Below the pieces are notes generated by a model. It saw only the letters and a list, made by a program, of their open reading frames with translations. It searched no databases and was not told the DNA's origin. From NCBI GenBank assembly GCA_030407005.1, contig JAUDYN010000008.1, forward strand, positions 1,860,001 to 1,924,000: 64,000 nucleotides of DNA. The letters are read 5' to 3'. A program made the position numbers and the translations under genes. Source of the DNA: Desarmillaria ectypa. Taxonomy: Eukaryota; Basidiomycota; Agaricomycetes; Agaricales; Physalacriaceae. Below, piece after piece: positions 32,341 through 44,093 of the stretch (positions are counted from its first letter, which is position 1; each line of letters opens with the position of its first letter).

Positions 32341-35300
32341 ATGCCATCCAGCAATATCGTCAACGTCCACAGCCAAGCCACCAATGTACAGGCCGTTCGA
32401 CAGGCCGTCGTCGATGGCCTTGACCATCCTACAGGCCAAAAGCAGCTGCCTACACTGCTCCTGTACGACGAACGTGGCCTGAGACTCTACGACGATATCA
32501 CTACCGAGGTCCCCGAGTACTACCTCTTTGGCGCCGAAGAGGAGATACTCAAGACCAAGGCAGACGAAATTGTCCGGATCATGCACGGCGGCGGCGGCGT
32601 CCAACCTGACGAGGTCATCCTCGAGCTTGGGTCTGGGTGAGTACTATCAGGCGGTCACGTTTCGACAGTATACTCGGTCATCTGATGATGCCTCGACACG
32701 CTTTGCTTTTTCTGGACAATTGAATGGTGGCTCATGCTCCTTGTATTTTAGCTCCTTGCGTAAATCGTCTCATGTTCTGCGAGGACTCGCTGAATTGGTC
32801 GAAGATGGGAGTGCATCGGCCAGTCATCCACCAATCACGTACTATGCTCTGGATCTCGAAGAGCGCGAATTGGAGCGTACGCTTGGAGATATTGCCAAGT
32901 CGGACATAGGGAAACTTCTTCAAGGGAAAGTGAAGACAAAAGGCATGTGGGGCACATATGATGACGGACTTAAGTTTGTGGAGGCCGGTGGCTTGAGGTC
33001 CATCCCTTCCCAGGCTTCCACCATGGAGAGCCGTTTCTCTCGAGGTTTGAAACTTGGCGACAGAGACGTTTCACCCAACTCGGTTATTTCGTCTGATTCA
33101 TCCGCAACAGAGTCTCTGGATTCAGAGTCTCCGCCATCCACACCGGGTGACACTCAGCCCCCGTTGCATCTTCTGTTCCTTGGTTCGTCCTTGGGAAACT
33201 TTCCACGTCATGCGGGCGCCGACTTCCTGCGATCTCTTCCCTTGCGCCCAGGCTCAGGAGATACGCTTCTCCTGGGTCTGGATCATGACAATGCCAAAGG
33301 GGTCATTGAAGAAGCGTATAACGACCGGACGGGCTACACCAGGAAATTCATCATGAACGGTTTGCGAGGGGCAGGAAAGGCGTTAGGAAATGAAGACCTA
33401 TTTGACCAGGGAAAGTGGTCGTACGTGAATGTAAGCCATTCTCTTCGCCATTTGTGATCGTTCACACTCCGTCAACTAGACCTACAACGAATCAGAACGT
33501 GAGTTCTTTATTCTTTGTTTCTTCAATTGCTTCCATCTCTCATGCCTACCTATCTATTCATAGGTCGACACGAGGCGTTCTTCCAATGTCGAGCGGAACA
33601 TACTGTACGTGATCCCGCGACCGCAGCAGAGTTCCACTTTTTAGAAAATGAATTAGTCAAGATCGAAGAATCGTTCAAGGTCTCGTGCCGGTTTGCTACG
33701 ACGTTGCATAACGCTCATTATTCCTTTCTAGTTCTCTGCCCGAGACGCCTATATCTTGTTCACCGAGAGTAATCTTCGTCCCATTCAACGATGGTCTGAC
33801 AGTAGTTCGCGGTATTCACTATGGCTTTTGGAACGACCTCCATTTATATTCCCCTTGCTGAGCTCTCCTTCTAGCTCTAAGGAAAACGCGGTCGGCCGGA
33901 AGTCATTTTCGACTTCTCCGTTTGGTGTACCTTCTCCCCAGGATTGGCAGTATCTATGGCATTCATGGGATTTCATCACGCTCAAAATGATCCCTCCATC
34001 TATGCTCTATCAAAAGCCGATCAATTTACGACACATTTGTTTATTCTACCTGGGGCATATACCCACTTTTCTTGATATCCACCTATCTAGGCTCCTAGAG
34101 GAACCCCACACTGAGCCTGAAGGCTTCAAGGTACGCCGACATGTTTGTGAGTAACTGGTTTTTCGACAATAATGAAATTTTACAGTACATATTTGAGGTA
34201 ACAGTGTCTCTACCTTGAACCGTTCTTCATAGCTAACTCATCGTAGCGTGGAATTGATCCCATCGTTGATGATCCATCCGTATGCCACGTATGTCCATTT
34301 TTCAGTCATAAAGCTCAGAATCTGATTGTTGCTTGTTCAGCCTCATTCGGAAGTTCCTACCGAGGACAAGGATTGGCCCAGCCTGAACTCAATACTTCTC
34401 TTTCAGGATCGTGTCAGGGAAAGACTGTTGAGTCTGTACCGAGATGTGGAAAATGGCAAGAAAGTTTTGACCAGGAAAATGGGACGGGTTTTGTTCATGA
34501 CTTATGAACACGAGGCCTTACATGCAGAGACGCTACTCTACATGTTACTCCAGCGCGCCGGGACCGGCGTGCTCCCTCCTCCTGGCTTCGCAACACCTAA
34601 TTGGGAGCCTTTGTCTGAGAAGTGGGCTGCCGAGCCAAAGCCGTTCTCTCCTACTGTCACGCTCAGCCCTGCTACGGTTACCCTAGGTCACGACGATGTG
34701 GAGGTGGAAGATGCTCAGGCGAGTGATGTGGCGACCCATGAGTACGGCTGGGACAATGAACATCCGACGCGGCAAGTACATGTGGAGGAGTTCCGGATCG
34801 AATGGCGGCCCGTAACGAACGGCGAGTTTTATGAGTTTTACAAGTCGGAAAATGGAAAGAACATTCAGGTGCCCGCCAGCTGGGTGCAAGTCTCCGGAGC
34901 CATGCAGGTGTGTTCTTGTCGGCCAAGCCATTCTGCATCTCAGAGTCGTATCTGACCTCTCTGATACTAGGTTCGCACGTTATATGGTCCCGTTCCGATG
35001 AACATTGCATCCAACTGGCCCGTGATTGCTTCGTACAACGATTTGTCTAGATACGCCCTTGTCAAGGGCGGCCGTTTACCCACTGAGCCTGAACTTCGTC
35101 TGTTTTACGATAAATTCGAAGCAGGCTACGAAGGCGGCGCGAACGTTGGTTTCCGGAATTGGCATCCTATTCCGTAGGCTACTCCTTTCCCATAAAACCT
35201 CTCATTGACTGAACGATTCTGACAGAGCCACTACTGGCGGAGAAAGCGACGGTGGCCGAGGCAGCAATGGTGGTGTTTGGGAGTGGACCTCAACTCTATT

Positions 35301-35598
35301 CGATAAATATGACGGGTTTGTTTCGTCTACGCTCTACCCGGGGTGTGTACATCTCATCCCCACGGAGAATGTCATTGATCCATTCTGATAGGTACTCCAT
35401 GGATTTCCTTGACGGAGCTCATCAGGTCGTGGTACGTGCATTTGATTTCTTATGGGAGAAATGAAATTAAAAAGGTTTCAGCTGGGCGGTTCGTATGCTA
35501 CCATCCCAAGAATAGCCTCGCGTCGATCCGCTCGAAATTGGTATCAGCGTAATTATCCCTACCCATGGGTTGGCGGGCGTGTCGTGTATGATTTGTAA
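32341..35598 (+). CDS. EGT1: Ergothioneine synthase Egt1 (histidine methyltransferase fused to sulfoxide synthase)
   Basis: The start MPSSNIVNVHSQ is followed by the EgtD-like trimethylating domain: LLLYDERGLRLYDDITTEVP, EYYLFGAEEEIL, the SAM loop LELGSGSLRK (split by an intron at 32637-32751), LLFLGSSLGNFPR and LGLDHDNAKGVIEEAY. The second half has the DinB-like iron site in YEHEALHAETLLYML (HxxxHxE), then the formylglycine-enzyme-like sulfoxide-synthase domain: EFRIEWRPVTNGEFYEF, RLPTEPELRLFYDKFE, GGVWEWTSTLFDKYDG, LGGSYATIPRIASRRSARN, ending GGRVVYDL. It converts histidine to hercynine and adds cysteine to give hercynylcysteine sulfoxide; the lyase Egt2 is elsewhere. At least ten introns. 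Confidence 0.95.
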
Positions 35599-36363
35599 AG
35601 TCTGTACGAAGCTCAAGTTAACAAAGTCAATGTACTATAACTGTATCGTTTTGTCATCCAAGTCCTGGGAGGCTTCTTCGATCCAAGGTGCTTTAAGAGC
35701 ACTGTAGCGGTCATTTCAAACTAAAGTATGAACTGAAAGGGCAGGAAGACATTTCCCAGTGCTGTAAAGTTGAGAACGGTGTACAAACTAGGGAAGGCGA
35801 TAGCATATTTACAGCTGGATTTCCACAAGATATGGGATATCTTTTTGGGCTGCCCAAGAACTCACGAGCTCGTGTACTAAGGAAGGCTTGCAACATCAAG
35901 GCCCTTGATAGAAGGAAGAAAGGAAGCTTCATTACCCGACGTAGCTCTTCAACAGAAACATACCGAGGTCCGTACAACAGCTTCCCATATGAACTAACTG
36001 AGTACTACAGATAGCGAGGAGTGAGGCTACTACGGAAGCCGTGTATTGGCTTTGTACGGTCAAAACACAATTATTTATCCAACGGACGTCTAGATAGATA
36101 ACCTAACATATGTAAGAACGAGATAGATGAATTGGATAGAACATAAGTCTTTATCTACCTCTGCGCGCTCGCCAAGGCTGGTATATAATAAGTAAGAAGC
36201 ATAACAGTATAGAACAACGAACACCGACCTTCAAGCGCACTCACGTATCTGTGATGGTTCCATAGATGTCTGTAGACGCAGATATACAACCGGAAACCAT
36301 GTGTATACCTTCTACCAGATGATTCAATCTGCTTCCAAAACGCCTACATGATGTGTCTTGATT
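35599..36363. other. 765 bp stretch without a supported gene
   Basis: 3' flanks of Egt1 (+) and of the next minus-strand gene. Open frames at 35711-35977 (-) and 35832-36014 (+) overlap one another and show no motif. Confidence 0.4.
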
Positions 36364-37411
36364 TTATGGGCCCTGCTCTGGGACGGGAGCAGAGGCTGAG
36401 GCAGATGGATCGCTAGAGATGAGTGTTTCGTTGGGATGAGATGCCTCGGTCGGGATGCTGATGGCATCGGGAGAGTCCAGAAGGGTACTAAGGAGGTTCA
36501 TCCCTTCAAGGTAATTGATGTCGCTGTCAGAAGAGAAAAGTCTGTGTAAAGACCCTGTATCATCTGTGGACAAGTCGATCAAAACGCCGCCTCGTTGACT
36601 GACGTCAATAGGCGCATCAGAGAGGTTGATGAGATTCTCATCTAGCACGAGGCCGTCAAGCTGGCTGGAGAGATTATTAGGCTGAAGAGTATACGGCTGA
36701 GGATTCATAACTGAGATGGGCAATGATGTGTTAGAAGCGTTCAATAACCCAAGAGCGGCCTCTGCCGACGTCGACCTAGTAGAAGCACAAAGATGACCTC
36801 AGTCCCGGGCACTCGTCAGAGCCCGCCGCCAAAATTTACGACCCAAAAGGGCACAGAGATCCTGCTCCAGTGATTGCAAACGTTTTCTCGTTGCTTTTTC
36901 CTCTTCGACCGTTGCTTTTTCTGCTGCCTCCTTTGCTGCGCGTTCATTTGCGGCCGCTATCTTAGCCATTGAAAGACATTTCCGGCTTACTTGCTAATAA
37001 GTGTGTATGAACAACAATTTGGCAGGCTATGTGGTTCACACGGACTGACCTTGACAGTGTCACAATGAGACATAACGCGCTTTTTGACGCGTTTATATTT
37101 GCGAAGATTTTTCAAGTGGCCCCATCTCGTCTTATCGAGACGGTCAAGATCATCTATGATCCTGCATGACATTAGCATGACACACGTTTCAAGGTCAAAG
37201 AAAAGACATCATACTCATCCTGGGTAATACTTATATTCACCTGGGTCGCAGCCGGCACCGCACCTTCGGCAACGGCGACGTTGTATAACTCGTTTGCCTC
37301 ATCCAGTAAGTCGAGTTTCTTCTGTGGTGTGATGAACAGATATGTGCCAGAGACGATTGCATAACCAAGACCAGCAATGACCACTATAAGAGAGGCTCCA
37401 CCGTCAACCAT
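36364..37411 (-). CDS. Uncharacterised N-terminally anchored protein with coiled coil
   Basis: The start MVDGGASLIVVIAGLGYAIV is a signal-anchor helix (residues about 6-28), followed by TPQKKLDLLDEANELYN. Canonical introns lead to DEIIDDLDRLDKTRWGHLKN, a basic block RKYKRVKKRVMSHC, and a Glu/Ala/Lys-rich coiled coil (AAANERAAKEAAEKATVEEE; QSLEQDLCALL). A further intron, with alternative possible donors near 36805-36850, joins the acidic, Asn/Ser/Leu-rich last exon (SLPISVMNPQPYTLQPNNL ... ENLINLSDAPIDVSQRGG), ending PVPEQGP. I do not recognise a family. The membrane anchor plus coiled coil suggests a scaffold or tether on an internal membrane. Confidence 0.65.
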
Positions 37412-37748
37412 TCTGTGAGTATTCGTGGGTTTGGAATATTGTTGAGTATGAAACTAGACGTAGAGAAGGGGAGCGCTGGCATCGGATACGGATACTAAAA
37501 CATAGTTGATTCGCATATTGGGCTTAAGTACTTGTCAAGTACAATACCATGAGAATGGTAGTCAAGCGGGCATACCCTTCAGATCATAGTCAATGCGGGC
37601 ACAAAAAAATAAATATCGTAACTGAACTTGTAGTTCCGCTTTGAAGCCGGGGGTGACAGAGGGCTTCAGGGCTGGACACGTGCCAGAAATTACGCAGTAC
37701 CTGCTCTCATAAAACATTCTGACTTCTTCATGAAACGCTAGCACCGTA
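37412..37748. other. Intergenic, shared upstream region
   Basis: 337 bp between the divergent starts of the anchored protein (-) and the first kinase-like pseudogene (+). No gene seen. Confidence 0.4.
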
Positions 37749-39111
37749 ATGAGTCACAATGCCACTAAACGCAAAGGCCCCACAGAGCTACTTCCCACCG
37801 AGATTTTTTGGCGCGATCATGCTGCGTGGCTGAAAGAATGTGGCTACGAGCTACGGCCGCGCTTTCGACCTGGATGGGTTCCATCATGGACAGGCACAAA
37901 CAAACACCCGTATGAATTCGAAGATAGCCACTGGTTATTCGTACGCAGGCCAGGATTATTAACTATGTATATGCTGAATTTTCTCATTAGCGTAGTTATG
38001 CGTTCATGGATGCCAAGGACACGTCAACTGGATAGATCGTCGCCATGAAAATCATCCGGCACGAAGACAATCCAGATGAGCTGGCCATTGCAACCTTCCT
38101 TACCAGTGAAGAAAAGTCTTCAGATCGTCGTAATCATTGTGTACCCATCCTTTGAATGCTCTCCGTTCCGGACGGAGAAGGGCACGTCATTATTGTGATG
38201 CTATATCTTCGCCCATGGTACGATCCCAAGTTCAAAACCATCGGTGAGGGAGTTCAGTTCTTCAGAGAAATGCTTGAGGCAAGTCATTCGATCTAGACTT
38301 CATGTACCAGAGTCATCATATGCTTTGTAGGGACTCCAATTCATTCACGATAACAACATTGCTCATCGGTGAGTCTCTTTTGTACACTTATTTTCCATCT
38401 CATCAGAATGCCGCTTTAGGGATGGAGAATTCACGAACATTATGATGGACGCTTCCCAAATGTACAGGCCAGACAGTTTCCATCTCCAAGAGAGGGATCT
38501 GAAATACGACTTCTCCAGTCGTGCGCGATATCGATCATGTGCTGAACGACCCCCGAAATACTACTTCATTGATTTGGCCTTTCGATTCTCTACAAACCAG
38601 ATGATCTGCCGGCCACCGTGTGTGTGCTTGAAGGAGGGGACAAATCAGTTCCCGAATTTCTTGCCGATAATCCAGATTGGACAAAGCGAACGCCGAAGCA
38701 CGATCCATTTGCTGTCGATATTTACTATCTTGGAAATGCATTTAGAGCTTTTCTCTGCAGAGTAAGCTCTGCTCACTATTTCCCTGCCAAGAGCCTAACA
38801 TTTTCTAGGGAGTCGAAGCGGATTATAAACTTGGCGAGAAGGGGCTCCATGGGATGAGAGGATTTCAGTTCATGGAACCTCTGATAGCTGCGATGACTGA
38901 GCCAGATCCATCAAAGCGCATAAAGATCGACGAAGCTGTCCGAAAATTCGCACTCGTCGAGAAGGGTCTTAGCGCGATAGCTTTGAGATCTAGAGTCGCC
39001 TATAACACCGATTTCACCATTTTTCGCCCTTTCAAGGCTTTTGGTCATTGGGTGTGGACTCTGGGGCTCATAGCACAGAGAACACCCGCCATTCCCAATC
39101 CTTTATCATAG
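37749..39111 (+). pseudogene. Fungal protein-kinase-like gene, decayed copy 1
   Basis: The N-terminus carries ...EIFWRDHAAWLKECGYELR and RPGWVPSWTGTNKHPYEFED, typical of a lineage-expanded kinase-like family of agarics. Reading on through an intron (gtacgc...cattag) reaches MDAKDTSTG, then in-frame TAG at 38033, IVAMKIIRHED (the beta-3 Lys), NHCVPIL, then in-frame TGA at 38153 and MLSVPDGEGH. Later exons keep LQFIHDNNIAHRD (catalytic HRD, split by an intron), GEFTNIMMDASQMYRP and KYYFIDLAF, where the DFG motif is DLA. The end reads RGFQFMEPLIAAMTEPDPSK. Two stops and a lost DFG make an active kinase unlikely. Confidence 0.8.
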
Positions 39112-40503
39112 TGAATCCTTGTCTATCAATTTCCTCTCTTGCTCTGATTTGTTTGTTGTCACGCTCTTGCTACTGAATCTGCTTTACGCACATCTACGTT
39201 CGGGAATATATTCCTATCGCCTTGGCATCTCGTCCGAACTTCGACAGTAGTGTCTCTGTATCTCTGATAGTTGACAACGGTGTCTGGTGTCCGGCTACTT
39301 TTTTGCAGCCATCCAGTGTTGACCCTAGTATTTTGGATTGCAGCCGTACCATATTTTCATACCGCCCTTTAGCGCTTGATTGAATCCCACGATCGACACC
39401 AATACAAAGTGAAGAATCAGCTTGTCCGAGTAACCCTGCATCGAGGCCCTGACTGAATGATCGGTGTCTTCTGGATATTTACATTGTGGATGCTTGTGCT
39501 TTTGTTCTGTTGGGGTCACAAGACTTCTACACGTTATTCTCGTGATGAACCGAGGTCTAGGTAGCAGTATGAACACAATACCATCAATTGAAACGGCATG
39601 AATGTGGACCCAGAGCTACCTTGTAATGCGAGTGACATCTAAGTAGGGTAACAAATGCGTTCCTTACGTATTCAGTTGTCGCTTGCATTGCGACCGGGTC
39701 TTTGAACTCACTAGCCATGATGAGGATATTCAAGGACCATTTTCTCTGGTGCCTACGGCAACAGTACCCTCTTTCCAGGCTGTCTTTCATATCTTTGATG
39801 TCTTTTCCTATGGCAAGAATGTAATACACATCCCGGTCATTAAATCAAGCCTACTGTCTCCATTTCTTCGATTCACGTACTAATTGATCCAACTATCCTT
39901 TCTCTCTAGTCGCCTTGTCTTGTTATTGGGTGCGTCAAACAATTGACACGTACTACCCTTATGGTGCGAAGTCAAGACGCCGGTCCTGGCCTTCCAGAGT
40001 TGTTCGATGCGACTTGACTCACATGTACCCTTGTTGCGATCTCTAGGATGGATCCTTTGTTCTTAGGTGCTTCTCACTGAGACTGCCGCCAAGGGTCTGC
40101 ATATATTTACAAGCTAAACACCGAGTTTCAGGATGCACCGGTAGATGGTGCCAGAGGACTCTACGGGACCTAGTAGTCATGTTGACGACGCGAAGTAGGA
40201 AGCGTTTGACGTCTTCAGGTCTGATATATAGCCTACATACAGGCTCACACGTACTGAAAACTAGGAATAAAATGTCCCAAGTAAGTCGGGAACGGCCCAG
40301 CTTTGGCCTTTCCCCAACCACCAGAACGAACGATCGCGGAATAACTTGAACTGTGCATTGACGCGTGCGGCCGTATTTTGAACCGGCCCGAGTTTGATCG
40401 ATCTGATCTGAGGGTGTCAGAGGTCTTTGTCGTTGGATTTTGGACCTCTCACCGTCGGCTACATGTAACAATACTCTTTCCTTCCCTCCTTTGACAACAT
40501 ACG
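39112..40503. other. 1.4 kb between the two kinase-like copies
   Basis: Downstream flank of copy 1 and upstream flank of copy 2. The 3' flanks of the two copies look loosely alike (a TGAATCC start, then T/C-rich text with upstream CTCTCGCTTC-type runs), which fits tandem duplication. Short frames on the minus strand (39584-39829, 40043-40471) have no identifiable motif. Confidence 0.35.
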
Positions 40504-41795
40504 ATGTCTGCTTTTGATGGGAAATTGACCATTACCGAGGTATTCTGGCGGGACCATTGCATGTGGCTCAAAGAATGCGGCTACGAGCTACGACCCCGCT
40601 TTCAACCAGACTGGACGTCATCTTGGACTGGGACAAACAAACTGTCCATGATATGTGAGGACAGTTGACGGGAACTGCGAGTTCACCCCACTATTTTATT
40701 TAGCGATACTCATAGGGTGGTTTTTATAGCGCTCCTGCAATGCCGTAGATCTGTCCTCTCAGCTCCGGAAAGGTGGCCGCGCTGAAACTCATCAGAGATT
40801 TGAAGAACTCTCATGAGTTGGAAATCGCCAGCTTTCTTGCCAAATATTCGGATCCTCATAACCATTGTGTCCCAATTTTCTGAGTACTGCCCGTCCCTAA
40901 TGAGGATAAACATGCCATACCTACCGCCGTGACACGATCCCCCCCGTTCAGGACCTTAGGCGAAGGTGTCCAGTTCTTCAAATAGATGTTCGAAGTGCGT
41001 TTTGTATCATATATACCAGAGAAAAGGCATCTAATACCCAGCTTCAGGCACTTCAGTTCCTTCACTAACAGAATATCGCGCCTCAGTGAGCACCCGTTTC
41101 AATGATGTTATGGTCTGTCCTCAAAGATGTTTTAGTGACAGGGGATATACGAATACGCTTATGGATACTACGGATATGTTTCCAGATAGCTTTCATCCCC
41201 AGCGAAAGGATCTGAAATACGATTATTCTGGTCCTACGTTGTACTATCGACGTACCGAACGACTGCCTGAGCATTACTTTATTGATTTCGGTATGTTTAC
41301 TCGTTACAGCACGGATGCTCTTCCAGCTTTGGAGATTGTTCTAGGAGACAATCTAACGTCAACGTGCGACCCATTTGCTGTTGATGTGTATTATCTTGGC
41401 AATGTGCTGAGAGCCTTTCTGCCCAAGGTTAGTTACACCTTCCGAGAATTCGCAGCCATAACTCACGTTCAGCGCTCTAGGGTACCAATGCATACCACAA
41501 GATTCGGAAAGGACTCCGAGGAATGAAGTTATTTGGTTTTATGAAGCCTCTTATGACGGCTATGGTAGAACCTGACCCTGCAATTGCAAAGCGCATCATG
41601 ATTGACGAAGCTGTCAAAATATTTGCGGCTACCGAGAATGGCCCTGGCGTGATGGCGCTACGAGGCCGAGTTGCTTATAGAAGCGAACCTTTTGACCTAC
41701 GCCCATTCAGAGCTGCCAGTCACTGGATGCGGACTTTGAAGCTCATTGTGCGAGGAATACCTGCTGTTCCTCATCAGAGTGCTCTACCTCACTGA
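40504..41795 (+). pseudogene. Fungal protein-kinase-like gene, decayed copy 2
   Basis: Begins with EVFWRDHCMWLKECGYELR and RPRFQPDWTSSWTGTNK, closely matching copy 1. In-frame stops lie at 40666, 40881 and 40983 (between FFK and MFE) and 41066, and a base is missing near 40740 relative to the family text MDA. The kinase core still reads VAALKLIRD, NHCVPIF then TGA, and HYFIDFGMFTRYS (DFG kept), but the catalytic loop reads IAHDRGYTN, so HRD is damaged. The tail KLFGFMKPLMTAMVEPDPAI and FAATENGPGVMALRGRVAY is well preserved. More degraded than copy 1. Confidence 0.82.
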
Positions 41796-42384
41796 ATCCA
41801 CTGCTCTCGATCTTATTTGCTCTCGCTTCTCTTTCGTTTAAACGAATATATATATCTCGCATCTACTATCTACCTGACATCTGCATCTGGCATCCTTTCC
41901 TGGACCTCCTTCAACTGAAATCGTATCTTTGCTCGTCATTTACGTTGATTTGACCGAAAAGTGCCTGGACATATTTCTCAAGTTCAGTTGCTGCGTTGAT
42001 GACACGAACAAATGACTAGATTGTACACTTGTCGAATAATAACCCGATCCTTTTCTATGCAACCGAGGTGTGAGGAACCTGGGAGATCCTCGCTTGAGTA
42101 GTGATACCCATAGTCAACCACTGCTGGTCTACATCCTATCCGACACTCGTGGTCTTGGGTGCACATTTGACTCGTTTGCAAAAGGGTAGCATGTTATGCC
42201 TCTTTCCATTTGTCCTCTCATTTGTTTGTCATATTTGTCCACAATTCATGTATTTTGGTACTCATATCGGGAAGATAAACGTTTTTGGCACCCCTGAATT
42301 CTGGCACAATTGTTCAGTTTCGGGAACACAGTTCTGGGGATCAACGAGCCTCGTATTTTCACATATCGGTTGAGGTATGTAAGT
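41796..42384. other. Intergenic, 3' flanks of convergent genes
   Basis: 589 bp with T/C-rich text after copy 2 and the 3' flank of the severin-like gene. A plus-strand frame at 42101-42373 has no supported product. Confidence 0.4.
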
Positions 42385-43710
42385 TCAAGTTCTTACAGCT
42401 TTAATAAACATGTCGCTTTCCTCCCCCTCTCTCATCTTAATAATGGGTACATGAACTGAAGATGAACGCCTTTGGTGAAGATATCTCTGTGCGTATTGAG
42501 GAGCTAGCTTGCATTCAACCAGCGACGCAGATTTTCCAATCCAAACATAGACCGCTGGGTGATGAGAATTGTAAGAATCATCTAGCAGAAAGGCATCAGA
42601 TGAAGACAGTGACGCCGATGTAGGTGGTTCGACGCCTTCGAATGTGACAGAACCGGACGCGTCTGATAGCCTGAATAATGCTCGAGGGCCATCGCCGCTA
42701 GTATTAAGTTGCCGGAGTGTCGTCCCTTCTCCAAATTCGTTCAGGAATATACTGGCACCCGAGCCGCCCTCATCTACAGCATCCTTTTAGTATTCGCTGC
42801 GCATGTTGTAAGAGAACTCAAATACCATATACCGTAAGCTCAGGCTGCCCTCCCCTCTTATCAACTATATTCCTAACGAATTCAGCTGCTCTGAACTTTT
42901 CTTTCCCGGCGCTGTCCTTGGTATTAAACTGCCACACTTTTATCCCCCTGTCAAGAACATACACGTCGCCTTGAATCAGACTAGATGAGTGTGCGGGGAC
43001 TTGGCGGATAACCAGATTGCCTTCCGTAGTGAAAGATATGTGGTATAAGATTCGTAAGTCAAGGGAAGGTGGGTCAACTATGTGTCGGAAGCCACTTTCT
43101 ATTCCCCCGTGGAGACAGGTGAAATGGCGGAAGTAGGAGAGAAAACGAGATGATTCGTACCCTTGGGCTTCACGATATTGGACAGGTACACCATGTAGAT
43201 CTAGTATCAATGTTAATCCAGAAGTATAGTTTGACCAACTGAATGAACGTACAATCATCGAGTTCGATGGTCTTGTACGCTGCTGTGCCAGCCTCATCTT
43301 GAGATGTTTCTTGCCCAAGCCAAAAGTGAAGATCGTAGGACAAAGTTTCGGAGTCGGGGTTCTTTTTGTAAGTCTAGATCCAGGGATGAGAGTCCAATAT
43401 ATTTAACAGTCGCTCACACTTACATGCAACACAATATATGAATCTCCATCATAGAATTCACCATTGACTTCTCTGGGGATGATTTTGAATTGTTCAATCC
43501 TCCATACTTCGACGCCTGGTCTCGCTCCTGCACTATTCCACGCCGGCTCTGTATCGCCAGCATGCTCTCGGACGCGTTTCTCCAACTAAATCATTATAGG
43601 TTACTACGAGATGAACTTCAACTCTTGACGAGACAGCATACGTCGGAGCCTAAGAGCGCGATGTTAGAATCTTCGATATCGTATTTCGGCGGTTTGGTTA
43701 GATGAGCCAT
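42385..43710 (-). CDS. Severin/gelsolin-like actin-severing protein
   Basis: The start [20 protein letters not shown] at 43710 is followed, after an intron, by gelsolin repeat 1: [32 protein letters not shown], and, across another intron, [20 protein letters not shown] with [25 protein letters not shown]...[10 protein letters not shown] ends repeat 1. Repeat 2 contains [19 protein letters not shown]. Repeat 3 is seen in [20 protein letters not shown] and [14 protein letters not shown]. About 380 aa, three repeats, as in severin, fragmin and CapG rather than the six of gelsolin. It severs and caps F-actin under Ca2+ control. The stop follows FIKAVRT. Confidence 0.9.
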
Positions 43711-44093
43711 CAACGTCGCAAGTAGGGTGAAAGACAAAAAGCAAATTGAAGAGAACGTTGCTGAGTTTGCGTGATCATCGATAACCCCTGTCCATCAAAG
43801 TTGACGTCATGGTTGTAGGCCGGACAACACATGTGTATTCAAGCGAGAACGATACAAGTACCTGTTCGACAGCGGAACGAGCCTCGCACGACCAGAACTA
43901 TGTCATGCGGGTCATGAGTGCTTCAATTCAATATATCGAGGCATTCTGGAGATGACAGTGTAGAATGACCATGAGTCATGGCACCGTCATCTCGTGGAAT
44001 GAGAATATCCTCGAATCTACCAGCTATTGAACTTCGTGATTAAACCCAACTGACGATTATACAAATATCAAAGTACAAGATACACATAAACAC
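43711..44093. other. Intergenic, promoter of the severin-like gene
   Basis: 383 bp between the severin-like start and the stop of the GCFC gene (both minus strand). No gene seen. Confidence 0.4.

Noticed and set aside
38153..38155. TGA as selenocysteine or a translated codon in the kinase-like copies
   Set aside because: Further stops occur in both copies, the catalytic motifs are damaged, and no SECIS element was seen.
40043..40471. Minus-strand 142-codon frame between the kinase copies
   Set aside because: No motif and no intron signals, overlaps the presumed promoter of copy 2.
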